Assembly: GCA_019113605.1 (NCBI GenBank)
Contig: DXHF01000228.1
Span: forward strand, 1 to 42,807
DNA length: 42,807 bases
Reading direction: 5' to 3'
Source: Candidatus Paenibacillus intestinavium
GTDB taxonomy: Bacteria > Bacillota > Bacilli > Paenibacillales > Paenibacillaceae
Shown here: one piece after another, positions 1 through 11,105 of the stretch
Layout: every line of letters starts with the position of its first letter
Numbering within the stretch: the stretch's first letter is position 1
Made by a program: the position numbers and the translations under genes
The notes under the pieces: model-generated
Databases searched by the model: none
Seen by the model: only the letters and a program-made list of their open reading frames with translations
What the model was told of the DNA's origin: nothing

Positions 1-106
1 CTTTCTCATACAATCCGAGACAACGATGTCCACTTGCTTTCATTTGATCAATAAAAATTTCAATATGGGCATGCTCGCAACCAATTATTCCGTATGCTAA
101 ATTCAT
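1..106 (-). CDS. Gfo/Idh/MocA-type oxidoreductase N-terminus, truncated by the window edge
   Basis: Not in the ORF track. Minus-strand reading from ATG at 106 gives MNLAYGIIGCEHAHIEIFIDQMKASGHRCLGLYEK, a Rossmann-like start typical of this family; GGAGG about 12 nt upstream. Confidence 0.55.
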   Translation of the reverse strand, partial: MNLAYGIIGCEHAHIEIFIDQMKASGHRCLGLYEK

Positions 107-171
107 ACTCTATTAATACCTCCATCTTCTCGGCTCTAGAAAGCCCGCTTGTTGAAGCTTTATTGGAAGAG

Positions 172-1563
172 CTAGTTGTTATTTTTAGCGAAGATTTTAT
201 CTCCCTCTGTACGGAATTCTGCCACAACTTCGTCAGCTGTTGCTTTACCGAATTGATGCTTTTGCAGTACTTGCTCAAACAATGAAGTTACTTCTCCAGC
301 ACCTTTTGGTCCTGCATCATACCAAGCAGGCTGACTTTGAGAAACATGCTCAAGCATAGTAATCATTTTTTTATCACGTTCAGTGAACTTAGGTTCTAGA
401 TATTCACGTACTTTTTTGTTTTCAGGAAGACCTCGCTCTGTTTCAAGTACATCTGCTGCCTCCAAGCTATTGACCATAAAATCAATAAATAAAGCCGCTT
501 CTTTTGGATGCTTTGATTTGGCAGAAGTAGACAAGAACATTGCAGTTTGCAATACGCTACCTGTTTGCTCCGCATGCGGATAAGAGATCATATCTACATT
601 TTCAGTCATTACAGTCTCATATGCTGGGAAGGAGCCAATCCAGGTTGGACCCATAATTGCCACTTGACCTTTTAATAACGCATCTTTATTAGGATCAGCA
701 TTACTTAGCGGTAGCGCTGCTGCAGTAATGTTAGCTGGTGGAACAATACCTTCCGTTCTAGCAGCCTCCCACATTTCCAACCAATTTTTCAAGTTTTCAT
801 CCCAGTAGCCTAGACGATTATCCGCATATAATGTATCGCCTTTAGAGAATAAGTAGTACATAAATGCTTCTAATGATGATGATGCATCAAACACACCATA
901 CACGTTATTACCAACTGCACCTTTTAACTCTCTAGACTTTATAAGAAGCTCTTCCCAAGTAGAGTCTACTGCTGGAAGTTCAACTCCTGCTTGATTGAAA
1001 ATCTCTTTGTTTACTAATAGTACGGAAGCATTATCAGCAACCGGAATGCCTGTTAATTTACCATTGATCGTGCCTTGATTAGCGAGAACATCCGCGTTCA
1101 AATCTGCAATACCCAGCTCTGTTCCTGCATAGGGATTCATATCTCCTAATACGTCGCGCTCAGAATATTCTTTGATGTACAAAATACTCATTTGCATAAT
1201 ATCTGGTGCATTACCAGCAGCTACTTGTGTAGAAAGCTTTTCCCAATAACCATCCCATGATGAATATTCTGGTTTGATTTTAATATTAGGATATTTCTGT
1301 TCAAACAATTCGATAGCTTTTAATGTACGATCATGTCGGCCTTGGCTACCCCACCACGAAAACCTTATTTCTACTTGCTCTTCACTTCCTACTGCTCCAT
1401 TACTTCCCCCATTACTTGAATCGTTACTGGAGTTACCATTACCGCCATTATTGGCTTTGTCATTAGCACCACATGCTGCTAATAATGCCATAATTAAAAC
1501 CATTGATAATAACACCGAAACCTTCTTTACACTTAAGGAATTACGCTTGGTCATTTGAATCAC
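172..1563 (-). CDS. Extracellular sugar-binding lipoprotein of an ABC transporter (family 1 SBP)
   Basis: Signal peptide with lipobox ...MALLAACGAND; SBP-like body (VEIRFSWWGSQGRHDRTLKAIELFEQKYPNIKIKPEYSSWDGYWEKL). Confidence 0.93.
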   Translation of the reverse strand: MIQMTKRNSLSVKKVSVLLSMVLIMALLAACGANDKANNGGNGNSSNDSSNGGSNGAVGSEEQVEIRFSWWGSQGRHDRTLKAIELFEQKYPNIKIKPEYSSWDGYWEKLSTQVAAGNAPDIMQMSILYIKEYSERDVLGDMNPYAGTELGIADLNADVLANQGTINGKLTGIPVADNASVLLVNKEIFNQAGVELPAVDSTWEELLIKSRELKGAVGNNVYGVFDASSSLEAFMYYLFSKGDTLYADNRLGYWDENLKNWLEMWEAARTEGIVPPANITAAALPLSNADPNKDALLKGQVAIMGPTWIGSFPAYETVMTENVDMISYPHAEQTGSVLQTAMFLSTSAKSKHPKEAALFIDFMVNSLEAADVLETERGLPENKKVREYLEPKFTERDKKMITMLEHVSQSQPAWYDAGPKGAGEVTSLFEQVLQKHQFGKATADEVVAEFRTEGDKIFAKNNN

Positions 1564-1660
1564 TCCTTATGTTGTTATCATTACTAACTCTAGTCTAAGT
1601 AAATTAGGAGCGTGTTAATATAATATAAATCTATAAAAAATATAAGAAATATATAGAGTA

Positions 1661-3268
1661 TTAGCAAAACTCTGAAGGATTTTTTCCTGTATGCTTCTTG
1701 AACTGTTGACTGAAGTAAGCATTATTTTTATACCCAACCATCTCCGTTATTTCATAGAGCTTATATTTCTTTAATAGCATTAATTCCTTCGCTTTTTCCA
1801 TACGAACACGAGTAATATAGTTATTATAATTTTCTCCGGTAACTTGCTTAAAAATCTGTGAAAGGTAATTACGGGTAAGAAAAACTTTGTCTGCAATGAC
1901 ATCTAACGTAACGTCTTCTGCATAATGCTCTAGTACATAACGTTTCATAAAATCTACAGTTTTTCTATGTTTATGAGTCCCTCTGTTTGCTAAAGCCTCG
2001 TTTATTGGAATCAAGACTTCCAGCAAATAAGCACTAAAATCGTCTATATGATGAATCCCTTCGATATCTGTATACAAATTCATTTTAGAATCAATATCTT
2101 CGACAAAAATACCTTGATCGTACAAAGAAATCATTAACATTCCGATCAGTTCAATAACCGTGCTTCTAATTAAATGAACACTTAGTGGATTATGCCCAGA
2201 TAACGTATTCGTAAGTTGTCCGATTTGCTGCTTTACATGATCTACTTCTCCCTCCATCACACTTCGAATAAGCTCATGGTAGTTTTCCACTAGATGGCGG
2301 ACTTCTAATTTTTGTGGCTTAAAGTCCGCATTTTCCTCATTAATAAACCATATATCCCCGACAAACTCTCGCCTTGCAAGTAAATTCATTGCAACCTTAT
2401 AAGAACTCGCAATATCGTGCACGCGATGGACCACATTGCCAACAGCTACCCACACTTCTAAGCGCAAATAGTTTTTTATATTTTCAACATATTCCGTTAC
2501 AATATATTTCACTCTTTGCTTCGCTGTTTCTTCACGGAGATGCTGCGGCATAGAGACGATCAAGGCAATAACATTTTGTTGTATATCCGCCAAAAACACT
2601 TCCTTATGTTGTTCCGACATTTCTTCAATCATATTACGTAAAGCGAATGTATATATAGAAACGTCGCTTCGTTTCACATTCAGCCGATCACGTGGCACAG
2701 CATATTCAATAAGTGCTACCGAATAGGATTGATTTTTAAAGTTCATTTGTAAATGCTTGAATGACTTTTCATAAAAAGGAGTATTACAAAAATCCGTTTC
2801 CAGCAGCCCTTTCATAAGCAGCTTCTTTGTCTGTGGACGATGGAACTCCACTAGCTCTCTTAATTCCTTGTCTTCTGTTTCATCCTGTAACTTAATACGT
2901 ATACGATCCGTTACGATTCGAATAACCTCTTGAATTTCGGTTACTGTAGCAGGCTTTGATAAGTAATCTGCAACATTTAATTTCACTGCTGACTGCGCGT
3001 ATTTAAAATCCTCATAACCACTTAAAATAATAACTTCAGCGTCATTTTTTGCTGCACGGATACATTTGAGCATTTCAATGCCATCCATTACAGGCATAAA
3101 AATATCTGTCAAAATAAGCTGAGGCTTGATTTGTTCAATTAATTGTAAGCCTTCTGCTCCGTTGACAGCCAAGCCGCATATTTCAACATCGAATTGATCC
3201 CATGGTACTGCTCGAGATAGTCCTTCTAATGTGTTCATGTCATCATCAATAATAATCGCTCTAATCAT
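1661..3268 (-). CDS. Response regulator with C-terminal AraC HTH (YesN-like)
   Basis: Receiver domain (IIIDDDMNTLEGL...ILTDIFMPVMDGIEML...LSKPATV) and AraC HTH (TLDVIADKVFLTRNYLSQIFKQVTGENYNNYI...YFSQQFKKHTGKNPSEF). Confidence 0.95.
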   Translation of the reverse strand: MIRAIIIDDDMNTLEGLSRAVPWDQFDVEICGLAVNGAEGLQLIEQIKPQLILTDIFMPVMDGIEMLKCIRAAKNDAEVIILSGYEDFKYAQSAVKLNVADYLSKPATVTEIQEVIRIVTDRIRIKLQDETEDKELRELVEFHRPQTKKLLMKGLLETDFCNTPFYEKSFKHLQMNFKNQSYSVALIEYAVPRDRLNVKRSDVSIYTFALRNMIEEMSEQHKEVFLADIQQNVIALIVSMPQHLREETAKQRVKYIVTEYVENIKNYLRLEVWVAVGNVVHRVHDIASSYKVAMNLLARREFVGDIWFINEENADFKPQKLEVRHLVENYHELIRSVMEGEVDHVKQQIGQLTNTLSGHNPLSVHLIRSTVIELIGMLMISLYDQGIFVEDIDSKMNLYTDIEGIHHIDDFSAYLLEVLIPINEALANRGTHKHRKTVDFMKRYVLEHYAEDVTLDVIADKVFLTRNYLSQIFKQVTGENYNNYITRVRMEKAKELMLLKKYKLYEITEMVGYKNNAYFSQQFKKHTGKNPSEFC

Positions 3269-5060
3269 GTTGTGAACTTCCCCCTTTTTGATGAAGCATC
3301 TCGACGGAATGTATCGTTATTAAAGGTAAGCTTATCGATATCGTTGTCCCTTTGTTTGGCATACTATCTATTTCGATACCGTATTGTGGACCGAAGTAGA
3401 GATCGATTCTCTCCTTCACATTTCTCACACCATGATGATTAGATGAATAGATATCTTTGCCCTCAGTAATTCCATGTCCATCATCCTTTACTGAAAAATG
3501 CAATCTCTCACCTTCTATACTGCCTGTAATCCAAATCGTACCCGCTCGTCGCGAATGAAAACCATGTATAATCGAGTTCTCTACAAAAGGCTGTAAAATA
3601 AGTTTTGGTACATAATAGTCATGCAATGCCACTGGCATCTCTAATTCGAACGAAATATTGTGCTGATGACGAATTTTTTGCAATTCGACATAGCATTCTA
3701 GATGTTCAGTCTCCTTGGAAAGGGGGATAAACGTCGCGCCACTAGACAATCCTATACGCAGCATCTTACCTAGCAAGGAGAGCATCCGGCTAATATCATC
3801 GGCACCAATTGCTATCGCTTGCCAATTCATCATATCTAATGTGTTATATAAAAAGTGAGGATTCATCTGCTCTTGTAAAACCTTGATCTCTGCCTCACGC
3901 TTCTTCTGATTTTGCTCCTGCAGCTGATTAATCAAATCCTCAATTTCCTCTGCCATACTATTGAAATGATGATTAAGATAACCAAATTCATTGTCATAGT
4001 CATTATTTACACGACTCTTCATTTTTCCTGTTTTTAATAATGCCATAACACGAACTAGACTTTTAATCGGTGTTACAAATTGCTTAGATAGTATATAAGC
4101 AAATACAACTGCGAGAACGACACAAATAATTACTGTGAAAATAATTGTCGTTTGAATTCGTTTACTGCCTTGCGTTATGCTCTCCCACGGAATCATGTCC
4201 ATCGCTATCCACTGGGTTCTAGCTTGTTTATTCCAAATAAGTAGTTTCTTTGTATCAAAAGTTTCAATAGCGTAATTTGATTGAGACTCTGCTTTATTCA
4301 TTACTTGGTCAAGATCATTCTCCAAGGCGGCGAATGAAACAGACGCAGTATCCTTACCTGCTGCTTCTACAATCAAGCGTAGATTAGAGTCAAAAATGTA
4401 GCGATTACTATCAGCCTTATCACCTGAAATTAAATCGTACATATAAGATAATTTCATATTAAAAATGAGTACCCCTATTTCATGACCCGATGGAGAGAAT
4501 ACTTTACGATAGAAGGATACTACATTATCGTTGATTGAAATGTAATTGCCAATTTCAATCAGATGAGAGCCTAGCCAGCCAGAATCAGATTGCTCAATAT
4601 AAGAATAAGAGGGGGATTTTTCAATAATAGAATAAGCGAACACGCCGTTTGCCCCTATATATGAACTGGAAGTACTATTTTTCGCAAAGATTTGTACAGA
4701 ATGAATAGCTTCCTTAATGTAACTATGTCGACTTAGTAGATCAATAATATCTGGATTTTGTTCGATTCTTTCAAAAGAAAACTCTTGTTCTTCTAAAAAG
4801 CTTCGAACTGTGGGATTACTAGCTACTGCAAGGGAATCGTATTCAATCGTCTGCAATTGAAAATCGATTTGCTTATTTATCTCATCAAGCAAAAGTATAC
4901 GCGAAGAGATCGTCTTATTGACGACCTCCTGATTGGTTGTATAGTAGCTTGTTATGCCAAGTAAAGCGATTAATATTGCTGAAATCATAATAAAAGAAGT
5001 AAAGAGAGTTACCTGTAGCGAAAATAATTTAAATGGATTTTTCATTAGCTCCACCCTCAA
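3261..5060 (-). CDS. Membrane sensor histidine kinase (YesM-like)
   Basis: Two TM segments, HAMP-like region, His_kinase motif QMNPHFLYNTLDMMNW, HATPase DDGHGI; overlaps the response regulator. Likely start at MKNPFKLF. Confidence 0.94.
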   Translation of the reverse strand: MRVELMKNPFKLFSLQVTLFTSFIMISAILIALLGITSYYTTNQEVVNKTISSRILLLDEINKQIDFQLQTIEYDSLAVASNPTVRSFLEEQEFSFERIEQNPDIIDLLSRHSYIKEAIHSVQIFAKNSTSSSYIGANGVFAYSIIEKSPSYSYIEQSDSGWLGSHLIEIGNYISINDNVVSFYRKVFSPSGHEIGVLIFNMKLSYMYDLISGDKADSNRYIFDSNLRLIVEAAGKDTASVSFAALENDLDQVMNKAESQSNYAIETFDTKKLLIWNKQARTQWIAMDMIPWESITQGSKRIQTTIIFTVIICVVLAVVFAYILSKQFVTPIKSLVRVMALLKTGKMKSRVNNDYDNEFGYLNHHFNSMAEEIEDLINQLQEQNQKKREAEIKVLQEQMNPHFLYNTLDMMNWQAIAIGADDISRMLSLLGKMLRIGLSSGATFIPLSKETEHLECYVELQKIRHQHNISFELEMPVALHDYYVPKLILQPFVENSIIHGFHSRRAGTIWITGSIEGERLHFSVKDDGHGITEGKDIYSSNHHGVRNVKERIDLYFGPQYGIEIDSMPNKGTTISISLPLITIHSVEMLHQKGGSSQHD

Positions 5061-5118
5061 ATATGATTATTATCATTAAGGATAAGACATAATCAAATGG
5101 GATCACAAGTTATTTTTT

Positions 5119-5988
5119 TTATTTGATGCCTGTTGTCGCAATTCCTTCCACAAAATATTTTTGAGCAAAAGTAAAGATTAAGAATGACGGTAAAATTGCT
5201 AATACAGACATCGCATACATTGGTCCCCATGTTACAGCAGAGGAGTTATCTAGAAATAAACGTAAAGCAAGTGGTACCGTGTACTTGGCTGTATCTGTTA
5301 GATAAAGCATTTGTGCAAGGAAATCATCCCATGTCCATATAAAGCAGAACAATGCTGATGTAACAAGAGCAGGTACACATAGCGGTAAAATAATGCGGAA
5401 CGCAATGCCAACCATAGAGCATCCATCAATTTTCGCAGATTCATCAAGATCACTTGGAATACTACGTATAAATTGAATAATCAAAAATACGTAAAATGGA
5501 CTTACGGCTAAAAAATGCGGAACGATAATAGGTAGAGTTGTACCAATCCAATCAAAATTTTTGAATAGAATATATTGTGGTACAAGCGTTACTTGCGTTG
5601 GTAGCATTAAAGTCATCATTAAAACCGCAAACCAAACACCTTTAAGTGGAAATTTTATTCTTGCAAAACCAAAAGCAACAATAAAGCTTGAAAGTACCGT
5701 TCCTACAACAGACAAGCCAGCGATTAAAAATGAATTTCCAAAAAACTGTCCGAACGTATAACCAGGAATTGCATTCCAGCCCTCTACAAAGTTTTCCCAA
5801 CGAAATTCACTCGGAAACAAATTCGATTTTGGAATCTCTTCATTTGTTTTCAACGAGCTACCGAGTAACCACAATATTGGATAAAGCATGAATAAACTAC
5901 CTAGTATTAATAATATATAGCGCGAAGCTTTATTTATCGTTACACTCATGTCACTACTCCTCCTATTCTCTTTCACATTAATGTGCAT
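5119..5988 (-). CDS. Carbohydrate ABC transporter permease (MalG-type)
   Basis: Multi-TM protein with EAA-like loop DESAKIDGCSMVGIAFRIILPLCVPAL. Confidence 0.95.
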   Translation of the reverse strand: MHINVKENRRSSDMSVTINKASRYILLILGSLFMLYPILWLLGSSLKTNEEIPKSNLFPSEFRWENFVEGWNAIPGYTFGQFFGNSFLIAGLSVVGTVLSSFIVAFGFARIKFPLKGVWFAVLMMTLMLPTQVTLVPQYILFKNFDWIGTTLPIIVPHFLAVSPFYVFLIIQFIRSIPSDLDESAKIDGCSMVGIAFRIILPLCVPALVTSALFCFIWTWDDFLAQMLYLTDTAKYTVPLALRLFLDNSSAVTWGPMYAMSVLAILPSFLIFTFAQKYFVEGIATTGIK

Positions 5989-5991
5989 CTA

Positions 5992-6924
5992 TTAATTTTC
6001 ATAATGTACCCATCGTTTCGATGTACCAAATATAACAGCTGTAATGACAGCAATAATGACAAGTAGTATCCATGCTAATGCACTCGCATACCCCATATCA
6101 AAGAATACGAATGCTTTCTGATATAAATAAAGAGCATATACTAAAGTCGAATCAATAGGTCCACCTTTTGTTATAACAAAAGCTTGGGTAAACATTTGGA
6201 AGCTATTAATCGTCTGCATAATCATGTTAAACAAGATCATCGGAGTAAGCATTGGAAGTGTTATCTTAAAGAAGGTTCTTACTTTAGTTGAACCATCGAC
6301 AGATGCTGCTTCATACAAGTCTTTTGGAATTTGCTTCAAGCCCGCTAGAAATATAACCATAGCCGAGCCGAATTGCCAAACGGATAACGTAATTAATGTA
6401 GATAGTGATGTATCTGGCGTATTGATCCAATCAATTGGTGTCATTCCGAATACGGCTAAACCTTTATTAATAATGCCATCCAATCCAAAGAGATTACGCC
6501 ATATTGCAGCAATGGCAACACTTCCACCAATTAATGATGGCAAATAAAATATGGCTCTAAATAAAGACATTCCGCGAATAGATTGTAATAGCAGCATGGC
6601 GACTAATAACGCAAATATCAGCTTAAGCGGAACTGAAAACAGTACATAAATAAAGGTTACCTTGATTGACTCCGCAAAGGATTTATCATTCGTGAAAATC
6701 TCCTTATAATTTCCGAGTCCCGTAAACGTTGGTGACTCTAATAAGTGAAAATTATTTAACGATAAATACAAGGATTGTAGCATTGGCCACATCGTTAATA
6801 CGAATAAACCTATTAGCCAAGGTGCGATAAAAATATAACCCCAATAACCATCTTTAATAGTACTCAAACTTAGCTTGCTATTGGATCTCTTCTCTTGCAT
6901 AGAGCTTACTGCCATTGTTGTCAC
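5992..6924 (-). CDS. Carbohydrate ABC transporter permease (MalF/UgpA-type)
   Basis: Multi-TM protein with EAA loop YEAASVDGSTKVRTFFKITLPMLTPM. Confidence 0.95.
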   Translation of the reverse strand: MTTMAVSSMQEKRSNSKLSLSTIKDGYWGYIFIAPWLIGLFVLTMWPMLQSLYLSLNNFHLLESPTFTGLGNYKEIFTNDKSFAESIKVTFIYVLFSVPLKLIFALLVAMLLLQSIRGMSLFRAIFYLPSLIGGSVAIAAIWRNLFGLDGIINKGLAVFGMTPIDWINTPDTSLSTLITLSVWQFGSAMVIFLAGLKQIPKDLYEAASVDGSTKVRTFFKITLPMLTPMILFNMIMQTINSFQMFTQAFVITKGGPIDSTLVYALYLYQKAFVFFDMGYASALAWILLVIIAVITAVIFGTSKRWVHYEN

Positions 6925-7064
6925 TCCTCCTTTTGCCTTCTAACCTGTTCAATTTATACTTTAATTCTAGAGACTACTTCATCTGAGAAAAATAATAGAA
7001 ATCTATAATTTATTATGGATATATACAGAGTTGTTGTATCCATTGGGAATGCTTACACAAAAAA

Positions 7065-7131
7065 AAGCACAAAGCATAAGAATGGTCCTCTGTCTCAAAT
7101 TGAGAACTACAGACCCTTATGTTTTGTGCTT
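7065..7131 (-). terminator. Intrinsic terminator after araB (unusually long, branched stem)
   Basis: AAGCACAAAGCATAAG (7065-7080) pairs with CTTATGTTTTGTGCTT (7116-7131); A-run at 7058-7066 becomes the U-run on the minus strand; internal GGTC..CTGT/ACAG..ACC and CTCAATTGAG-like stems. Confidence 0.8.
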
Positions 7132-7167
7132 ACTTTATTATTAGTGCTATAAACTTAGTGTTGAAAA

Positions 7168-8835
7168 TTAATTTGCATGCTCTTTGATCGACTTCAAACG
7201 CTTCATGACATCATTGTCTCCACGACCATAATAATCATGAAGTTGAGTATATTCTGCATAAAGCTTATCGTAAACTGCTACATTTTCAGCAATAGGCTTA
7301 AATGTTTCTTCGCGTACGCGAGCCATGTTAGCCGCTGCATCAACGATGCTATCATAACCTCCTTTTGCTGCTCCAGCTGCGACTGCTACAAACATTGCAG
7401 CGCCAAGTGCTGGCGTTTGCTTAGATGCCGCAATCTTGATTTCGCGATTAGTTACATCTGCATAAATTTGCATTAATAACTTGTTTTTCTGAGGCAATCC
7501 ACCACAAGCGTATAATTCATCAACTACAACACCGTTAGAATGGAAGGCATCAACAATTTTACGAGTGCCGAAAGCAGTTGCTTCTAGTAGTGCACGATAC
7601 ATTTCCCATGGCTTAGTAAGTAACGTCATACCTAGCATTGTACCTGTAAGATTCGTATCTACTAGAACAGAGCGGTTACCATTCCACCAATCAAGTGCTA
7701 GTAGACCAGATTGCCCTGGTACTAATTCATCAGCACGACGAGTTAAATATTCATGGATATGCTCCCCTGCTTGCTCTGCTTCACGATAAGCATAGGCTGG
7801 TACGCTCTCTTCAACGAACCATTCAAATATATCACCAACCGCAGATTGACCCGCTTCATAGCCAAAGTATCCAGGCACGATGCCATCTTCAACTACACCG
7901 CACATCCCTTCAACTTCACGTTCCGTATCACCAAGAATAAGATGGCAGATTGAAGTCCCCATAGACATTACTAATTTACCAGGAGTAACTACACCTACTG
8001 CTGGTACAGCTGCATGCGCATCGACATTACCAACTGCAATTGCAGTTCCAGTTGCTAGGCCAATTTTCGCTGCCATCTGGGCGGTTAATTCCCCAGCCTT
8101 CGTACCAAGCGGCACAACATCACCACGTAACTTCGTAGACGTCAGCTTCGCTAGACGAGGATCTAATGCGCTTAGAAATTCTTCACTAGGATAACCATCT
8201 TGCTTGTGCCAGATCGCCTTATATCCAGCAGTACAGCTGTTACGCACAATATTTCCTGTCATCTGTCCAATAACCCAATCTGTAGCCTCAACAAATTGAT
8301 CGGCTTCATCGTAGATTTCAGGAGCTTCATCTAGTATTTGCCATACTTTTGCAAGCATCCATTCCGATGAAATTTTACCACCATAACGTGCTAGCCACTT
8401 CTCACCACGAGCCGCAGCAATTTCATTAATAGCATCAGCTTCAGGCTGTGCTGCGTGATGCTTCCATAATTTCACCCATGCATGAGGATTATCAACATGC
8501 TGCTCTGCAAAACATAACGGACTACCTTGTTCATTAATAGGTAGCATCGTACAAGCTGTAAAGTCGATACCTAGACCGATCACATCTTCAGGTACGATTC
8601 CAGCAGCACTCATAACAGCTGGAATAGAGTTTTCCAATACTTCTATATAATCTTGAGGATGCTGTAATGCCCAGTCATACTCAAGCTTTCGTCCAGATGG
8701 AAGCGTTTCGTCCATAACGTGATGACGATAAGGGGTAACATGATCAGCAAGCTCATGACCATTTGAAAGATCAACTAATACTGCACGACCTGATTGTGTT
8801 CCATAGTCTACACCAATAGCATATTTCTTACTCAT
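7168..8835 (-). CDS. araB: Ribulokinase
   Basis: FGGY kinase; [23 protein letters not shown]...[13 protein letters not shown]...; adjacent to araD. Confidence 0.96.
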   Translation of the reverse strand: MSKKYAIGVDYGTQSGRAVLVDLSNGHELADHVTPYRHHVMDETLPSGRKLEYDWALQHPQDYIEVLENSIPAVMSAAGIVPEDVIGLGIDFTACTMLPINEQGSPLCFAEQHVDNPHAWVKLWKHHAAQPEADAINEIAAARGEKWLARYGGKISSEWMLAKVWQILDEAPEIYDEADQFVEATDWVIGQMTGNIVRNSCTAGYKAIWHKQDGYPSEEFLSALDPRLAKLTSTKLRGDVVPLGTKAGELTAQMAAKIGLATGTAIAVGNVDAHAAVPAVGVVTPGKLVMSMGTSICHLILGDTEREVEGMCGVVEDGIVPGYFGYEAGQSAVGDIFEWFVEESVPAYAYREAEQAGEHIHEYLTRRADELVPGQSGLLALDWWNGNRSVLVDTNLTGTMLGMTLLTKPWEMYRALLEATAFGTRKIVDAFHSNGVVVDELYACGGLPQKNKLLMQIYADVTNREIKIAASKQTPALGAAMFVAVAAGAAKGGYDSIVDAAANMARVREETFKPIAENVAVYDKLYAEYTQLHDYYGRGDNDVMKRLKSIKEHAN

Positions 8836-8847
8836 AACTAACTCCTC

Positions 8848-9555
8848 CTATTTTTGACCGTAGTATGCGTTTGCACCATGCTTACGTAAGTAATGGCGAT
8901 CCAACAAATCTTGATCCATTGGGCTTACTTGTGGATTTAATGCGAGCGTGTGAAGTCCCATCTTAGCTACTTCCTCCACAACGACAGCATTATGAACAGC
9001 ATTATGAGCATCCTTGCCCCATACAAATGGCGCGTGACTATTGACAAGCACCGCTGGAACCATATTAGGATCAATCTGACGCTCTACAAACGTTTCGACG
9101 ATAACAACACCAGTCTCATGCTCATATGCACCTTGAATTTCGTCCTTCGTCATCGCACGCGTACAAGGAATCTCTCCGTAGAAGTAATCAGCATGTGTCG
9201 TGCCAAGTGCAGGAATGCCTTTACCCCCTTGAGCCCAGCTTGTTGCCCAAGGAGAATGAGTATGAACAACGCCTCCGATGTCTTCAAAATGCTTATATAG
9301 AAGAACATGAGTAGCTGTATCAGAAGAAGGACGATAGCTCCCTTCTACTACATTACCGTCAAGATCGACAACAACCATTTGCTCAGGCTTCAATTCTTCA
9401 TATGGCACGCCACTTGGTTTAATAACAACTAGACCAGATTCACGATCAATTCCACTTACATTTCCCCAAGTAAATGTCACCAAACCATATTTCGGTAATT
9501 CCATGTTGGCTTCCCATACTTGTTGCTTCAATTGTTCTAGCATAAGACTACTCAC
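8848..9555 (-). CDS. araD: L-ribulose-5-phosphate 4-epimerase
   Basis: Class II aldolase family: [28 protein letters not shown]...[12 protein letters not shown]. Confidence 0.96.
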   Translation of the reverse strand: MSSLMLEQLKQQVWEANMELPKYGLVTFTWGNVSGIDRESGLVVIKPSGVPYEELKPEQMVVVDLDGNVVEGSYRPSSDTATHVLLYKHFEDIGGVVHTHSPWATSWAQGGKGIPALGTTHADYFYGEIPCTRAMTKDEIQGAYEHETGVVIVETFVERQIDPNMVPAVLVNSHAPFVWGKDAHNAVHNAVVVEEVAKMGLHTLALNPQVSPMDQDLLDRHYLRKHGANAYYGQK

Positions 9556-9562
9556 TCTCCTT

Positions 9563-9681
9563 AAACTTTTCTTGTCGTTCAGTTAATCATCTTGCGATGA
9601 AAAGTTACATCGAAAGCATTAGCCAAACTTTTCTTGTCGTTCAGTTAATCATCTTGCGATGAAAAGTTACATCGAAAACAT
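9563..9681. repeat. Two tandem copies of a ~57-bp unit with 62-bp period upstream of araD
   Basis: AAACTTTTCTTGTCGTTCAGTTAATCATCTTGCGATGAAAAGTTACATCGAAARCAT starts at 9563 and again at 9625; one difference (G/A) near the end. Confidence 0.95.
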
Positions 9682-9710
9682 ACTTATCTGTCATTTAGAA
9701 AAAATAGAAC

Positions 9711-9722
9711 TTATACGTACAG
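9711..9722. promoter_or_regulatory. Probable AraR operator
   Basis: TTATACGTACAG, a degenerate copy of TTGTACGTACAA, 43 bp centre to centre from the 9754 site. Confidence 0.65.
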
Positions 9723-9753
9723 GATACGCAATTCATAATAATTACATTATAGG

Positions 9754-9765
9754 TTGTACGTACAA
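9754..9765. promoter_or_regulatory. AraR operator upstream of araDB
   Basis: Perfect palindrome TTGTACGTACAA, as in known AraR sites. Confidence 0.85.
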
Positions 9766-9943
9766 GTGTGTCACTATGTTTTTGTTATTTATTTTCAACA
9801 TCTTATAAATACAGCACTTTTGAAGGTACTGCCATCACTTCTGAATGTATAACCCTGCTTCATTGCAGAGATATTAATTAAAAAAGTATATTGAGAAATA
9901 GTCTGGTCCAAGCCTAGCGATAGTATTGCAATGATTGTTGCAG

Positions 9944-11050
9944 CTATACGTAATAAGGTTTGCTCGTTGATTCGCGTATAACAAGTTCAGGTGAATATAC
10001 TTTATCTTCAATAGTTACACCTACACCCTGTTCAACAATTTGCATAAGCATTTGCACCGCATCTCTTCCCATCTGTGTCTTAGGGTGAGCAATTGTCGTC
10101 AGCTTTACTTCTGTTGCTATCGCTAAATTGGCATCGTCAAACCCTACAATAGACAGATGTTCAGGCACTTGTAGCTCTTCTTGTCTTACAATATCGAGCA
10201 TTTTCACAGCTAATTCATCGTTATAGCAAACGATCGCTGTTGGTCTTTCAGCTGCATTTTGTTTCAACAATTGGTGCAATGCATGGGCAGGTACCGTTTC
10301 CTTTTCTTCCGAGCTGTAGCGCAATATATAGTCACTCGATATACTTAACCCTTGCTCTTTGAACGCTCTTACGAAGCCCTTCATACGGCGAATCCCTTGA
10401 AAGTCATCTGTTTTGAAAAATCCTGCCACTCTGCGGTGTCCTAGATCGATGAGATGCTTAGCCGCGCGATAGCCGCCCAATTCATCATCAATTCGGAGGC
10501 ATGGTGCATCGACTTCACTATATCTTTCATTGAGCATTACATAAGGAATACGTAAGGAGTCAAGCGCGAGAAAATAGGAATAGTTAGGATTCCCTTCGGC
10601 GCTTTTCGTAGGTTCTATAATTAACCCCGTTAATTGCTCACGCAGCATTGATTCTAAGCTTTGCTTTTCTTTATGTTTTTCATTGTCTGTACTCGCTAAT
10701 AAAAGTCTAGCACCACGTTCACGTACACTTGCTTCGACTCCTCTAACGATCGTAGGGAAAATGTAATCAGATATATATGTAGTAATTAATCCAATCGTCA
10801 TCCCTGCTCCATTATTACGATTGGAGCTAGCCGAATGCTCTGCTACAAATGTTCCTTTGCCCTGTTCCTTATATAGCCAACCTTCTTGTTCTAGTTCACC
10901 TAATGCTTGTCTTATTGTTTGCCTGCTCATATCAAATTGTTTTACAATTTCGTTCTCAGACGGAAGCTTTTTATGAGGAGCATATTGTCCCGTCATGATC
11001 CAACGCAATATTTCTTCTTTAACTTGAATATATTTCGGGGTCTCTTTCAT
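9944..11050 (-). CDS. araR: AraR-type transcriptional repressor (GntR HTH plus LacI-type ligand domain)
   Basis: N-terminal GntR wHTH (KYIQVKEEILRWIMTGQYAPHKKLPSENEIVKQFDMSRQTIRQALGELEQEGW) fused to a LacI/PBP domain; next to araDB and TTGTACGTACAA sites. Confidence 0.93.
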   Translation of the reverse strand: MKETPKYIQVKEEILRWIMTGQYAPHKKLPSENEIVKQFDMSRQTIRQALGELEQEGWLYKEQGKGTFVAEHSASSNRNNGAGMTIGLITTYISDYIFPTIVRGVEASVRERGARLLLASTDNEKHKEKQSLESMLREQLTGLIIEPTKSAEGNPNYSYFLALDSLRIPYVMLNERYSEVDAPCLRIDDELGGYRAAKHLIDLGHRRVAGFFKTDDFQGIRRMKGFVRAFKEQGLSISSDYILRYSSEEKETVPAHALHQLLKQNAAERPTAIVCYNDELAVKMLDIVRQEELQVPEHLSIVGFDDANLAIATEVKLTTIAHPKTQMGRDAVQMLMQIVEQGVGVTIEDKVYSPELVIRESTSKPYYV

Positions 11051-11105
11051 CCGTACACCTCATGCGCTTATTAGTTGTATGGTTTTAGTATAGCATAGCG
11101 TTAAC

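Noticed and set aside
60-278. 72-aa minus-strand ORF and 63-aa plus-strand ORF at the left edge
   Set aside because: Overlap the end of the SBP gene and its neighbour in other frames; low-complexity, no domain resemblance.
5992-6924. Missing ATPase gene as evidence of a broken ABC transporter
   Set aside because: Sugar ABC importers in Bacillales commonly share a single ATPase (MsmX-type) encoded elsewhere, so the absence is ordinary.
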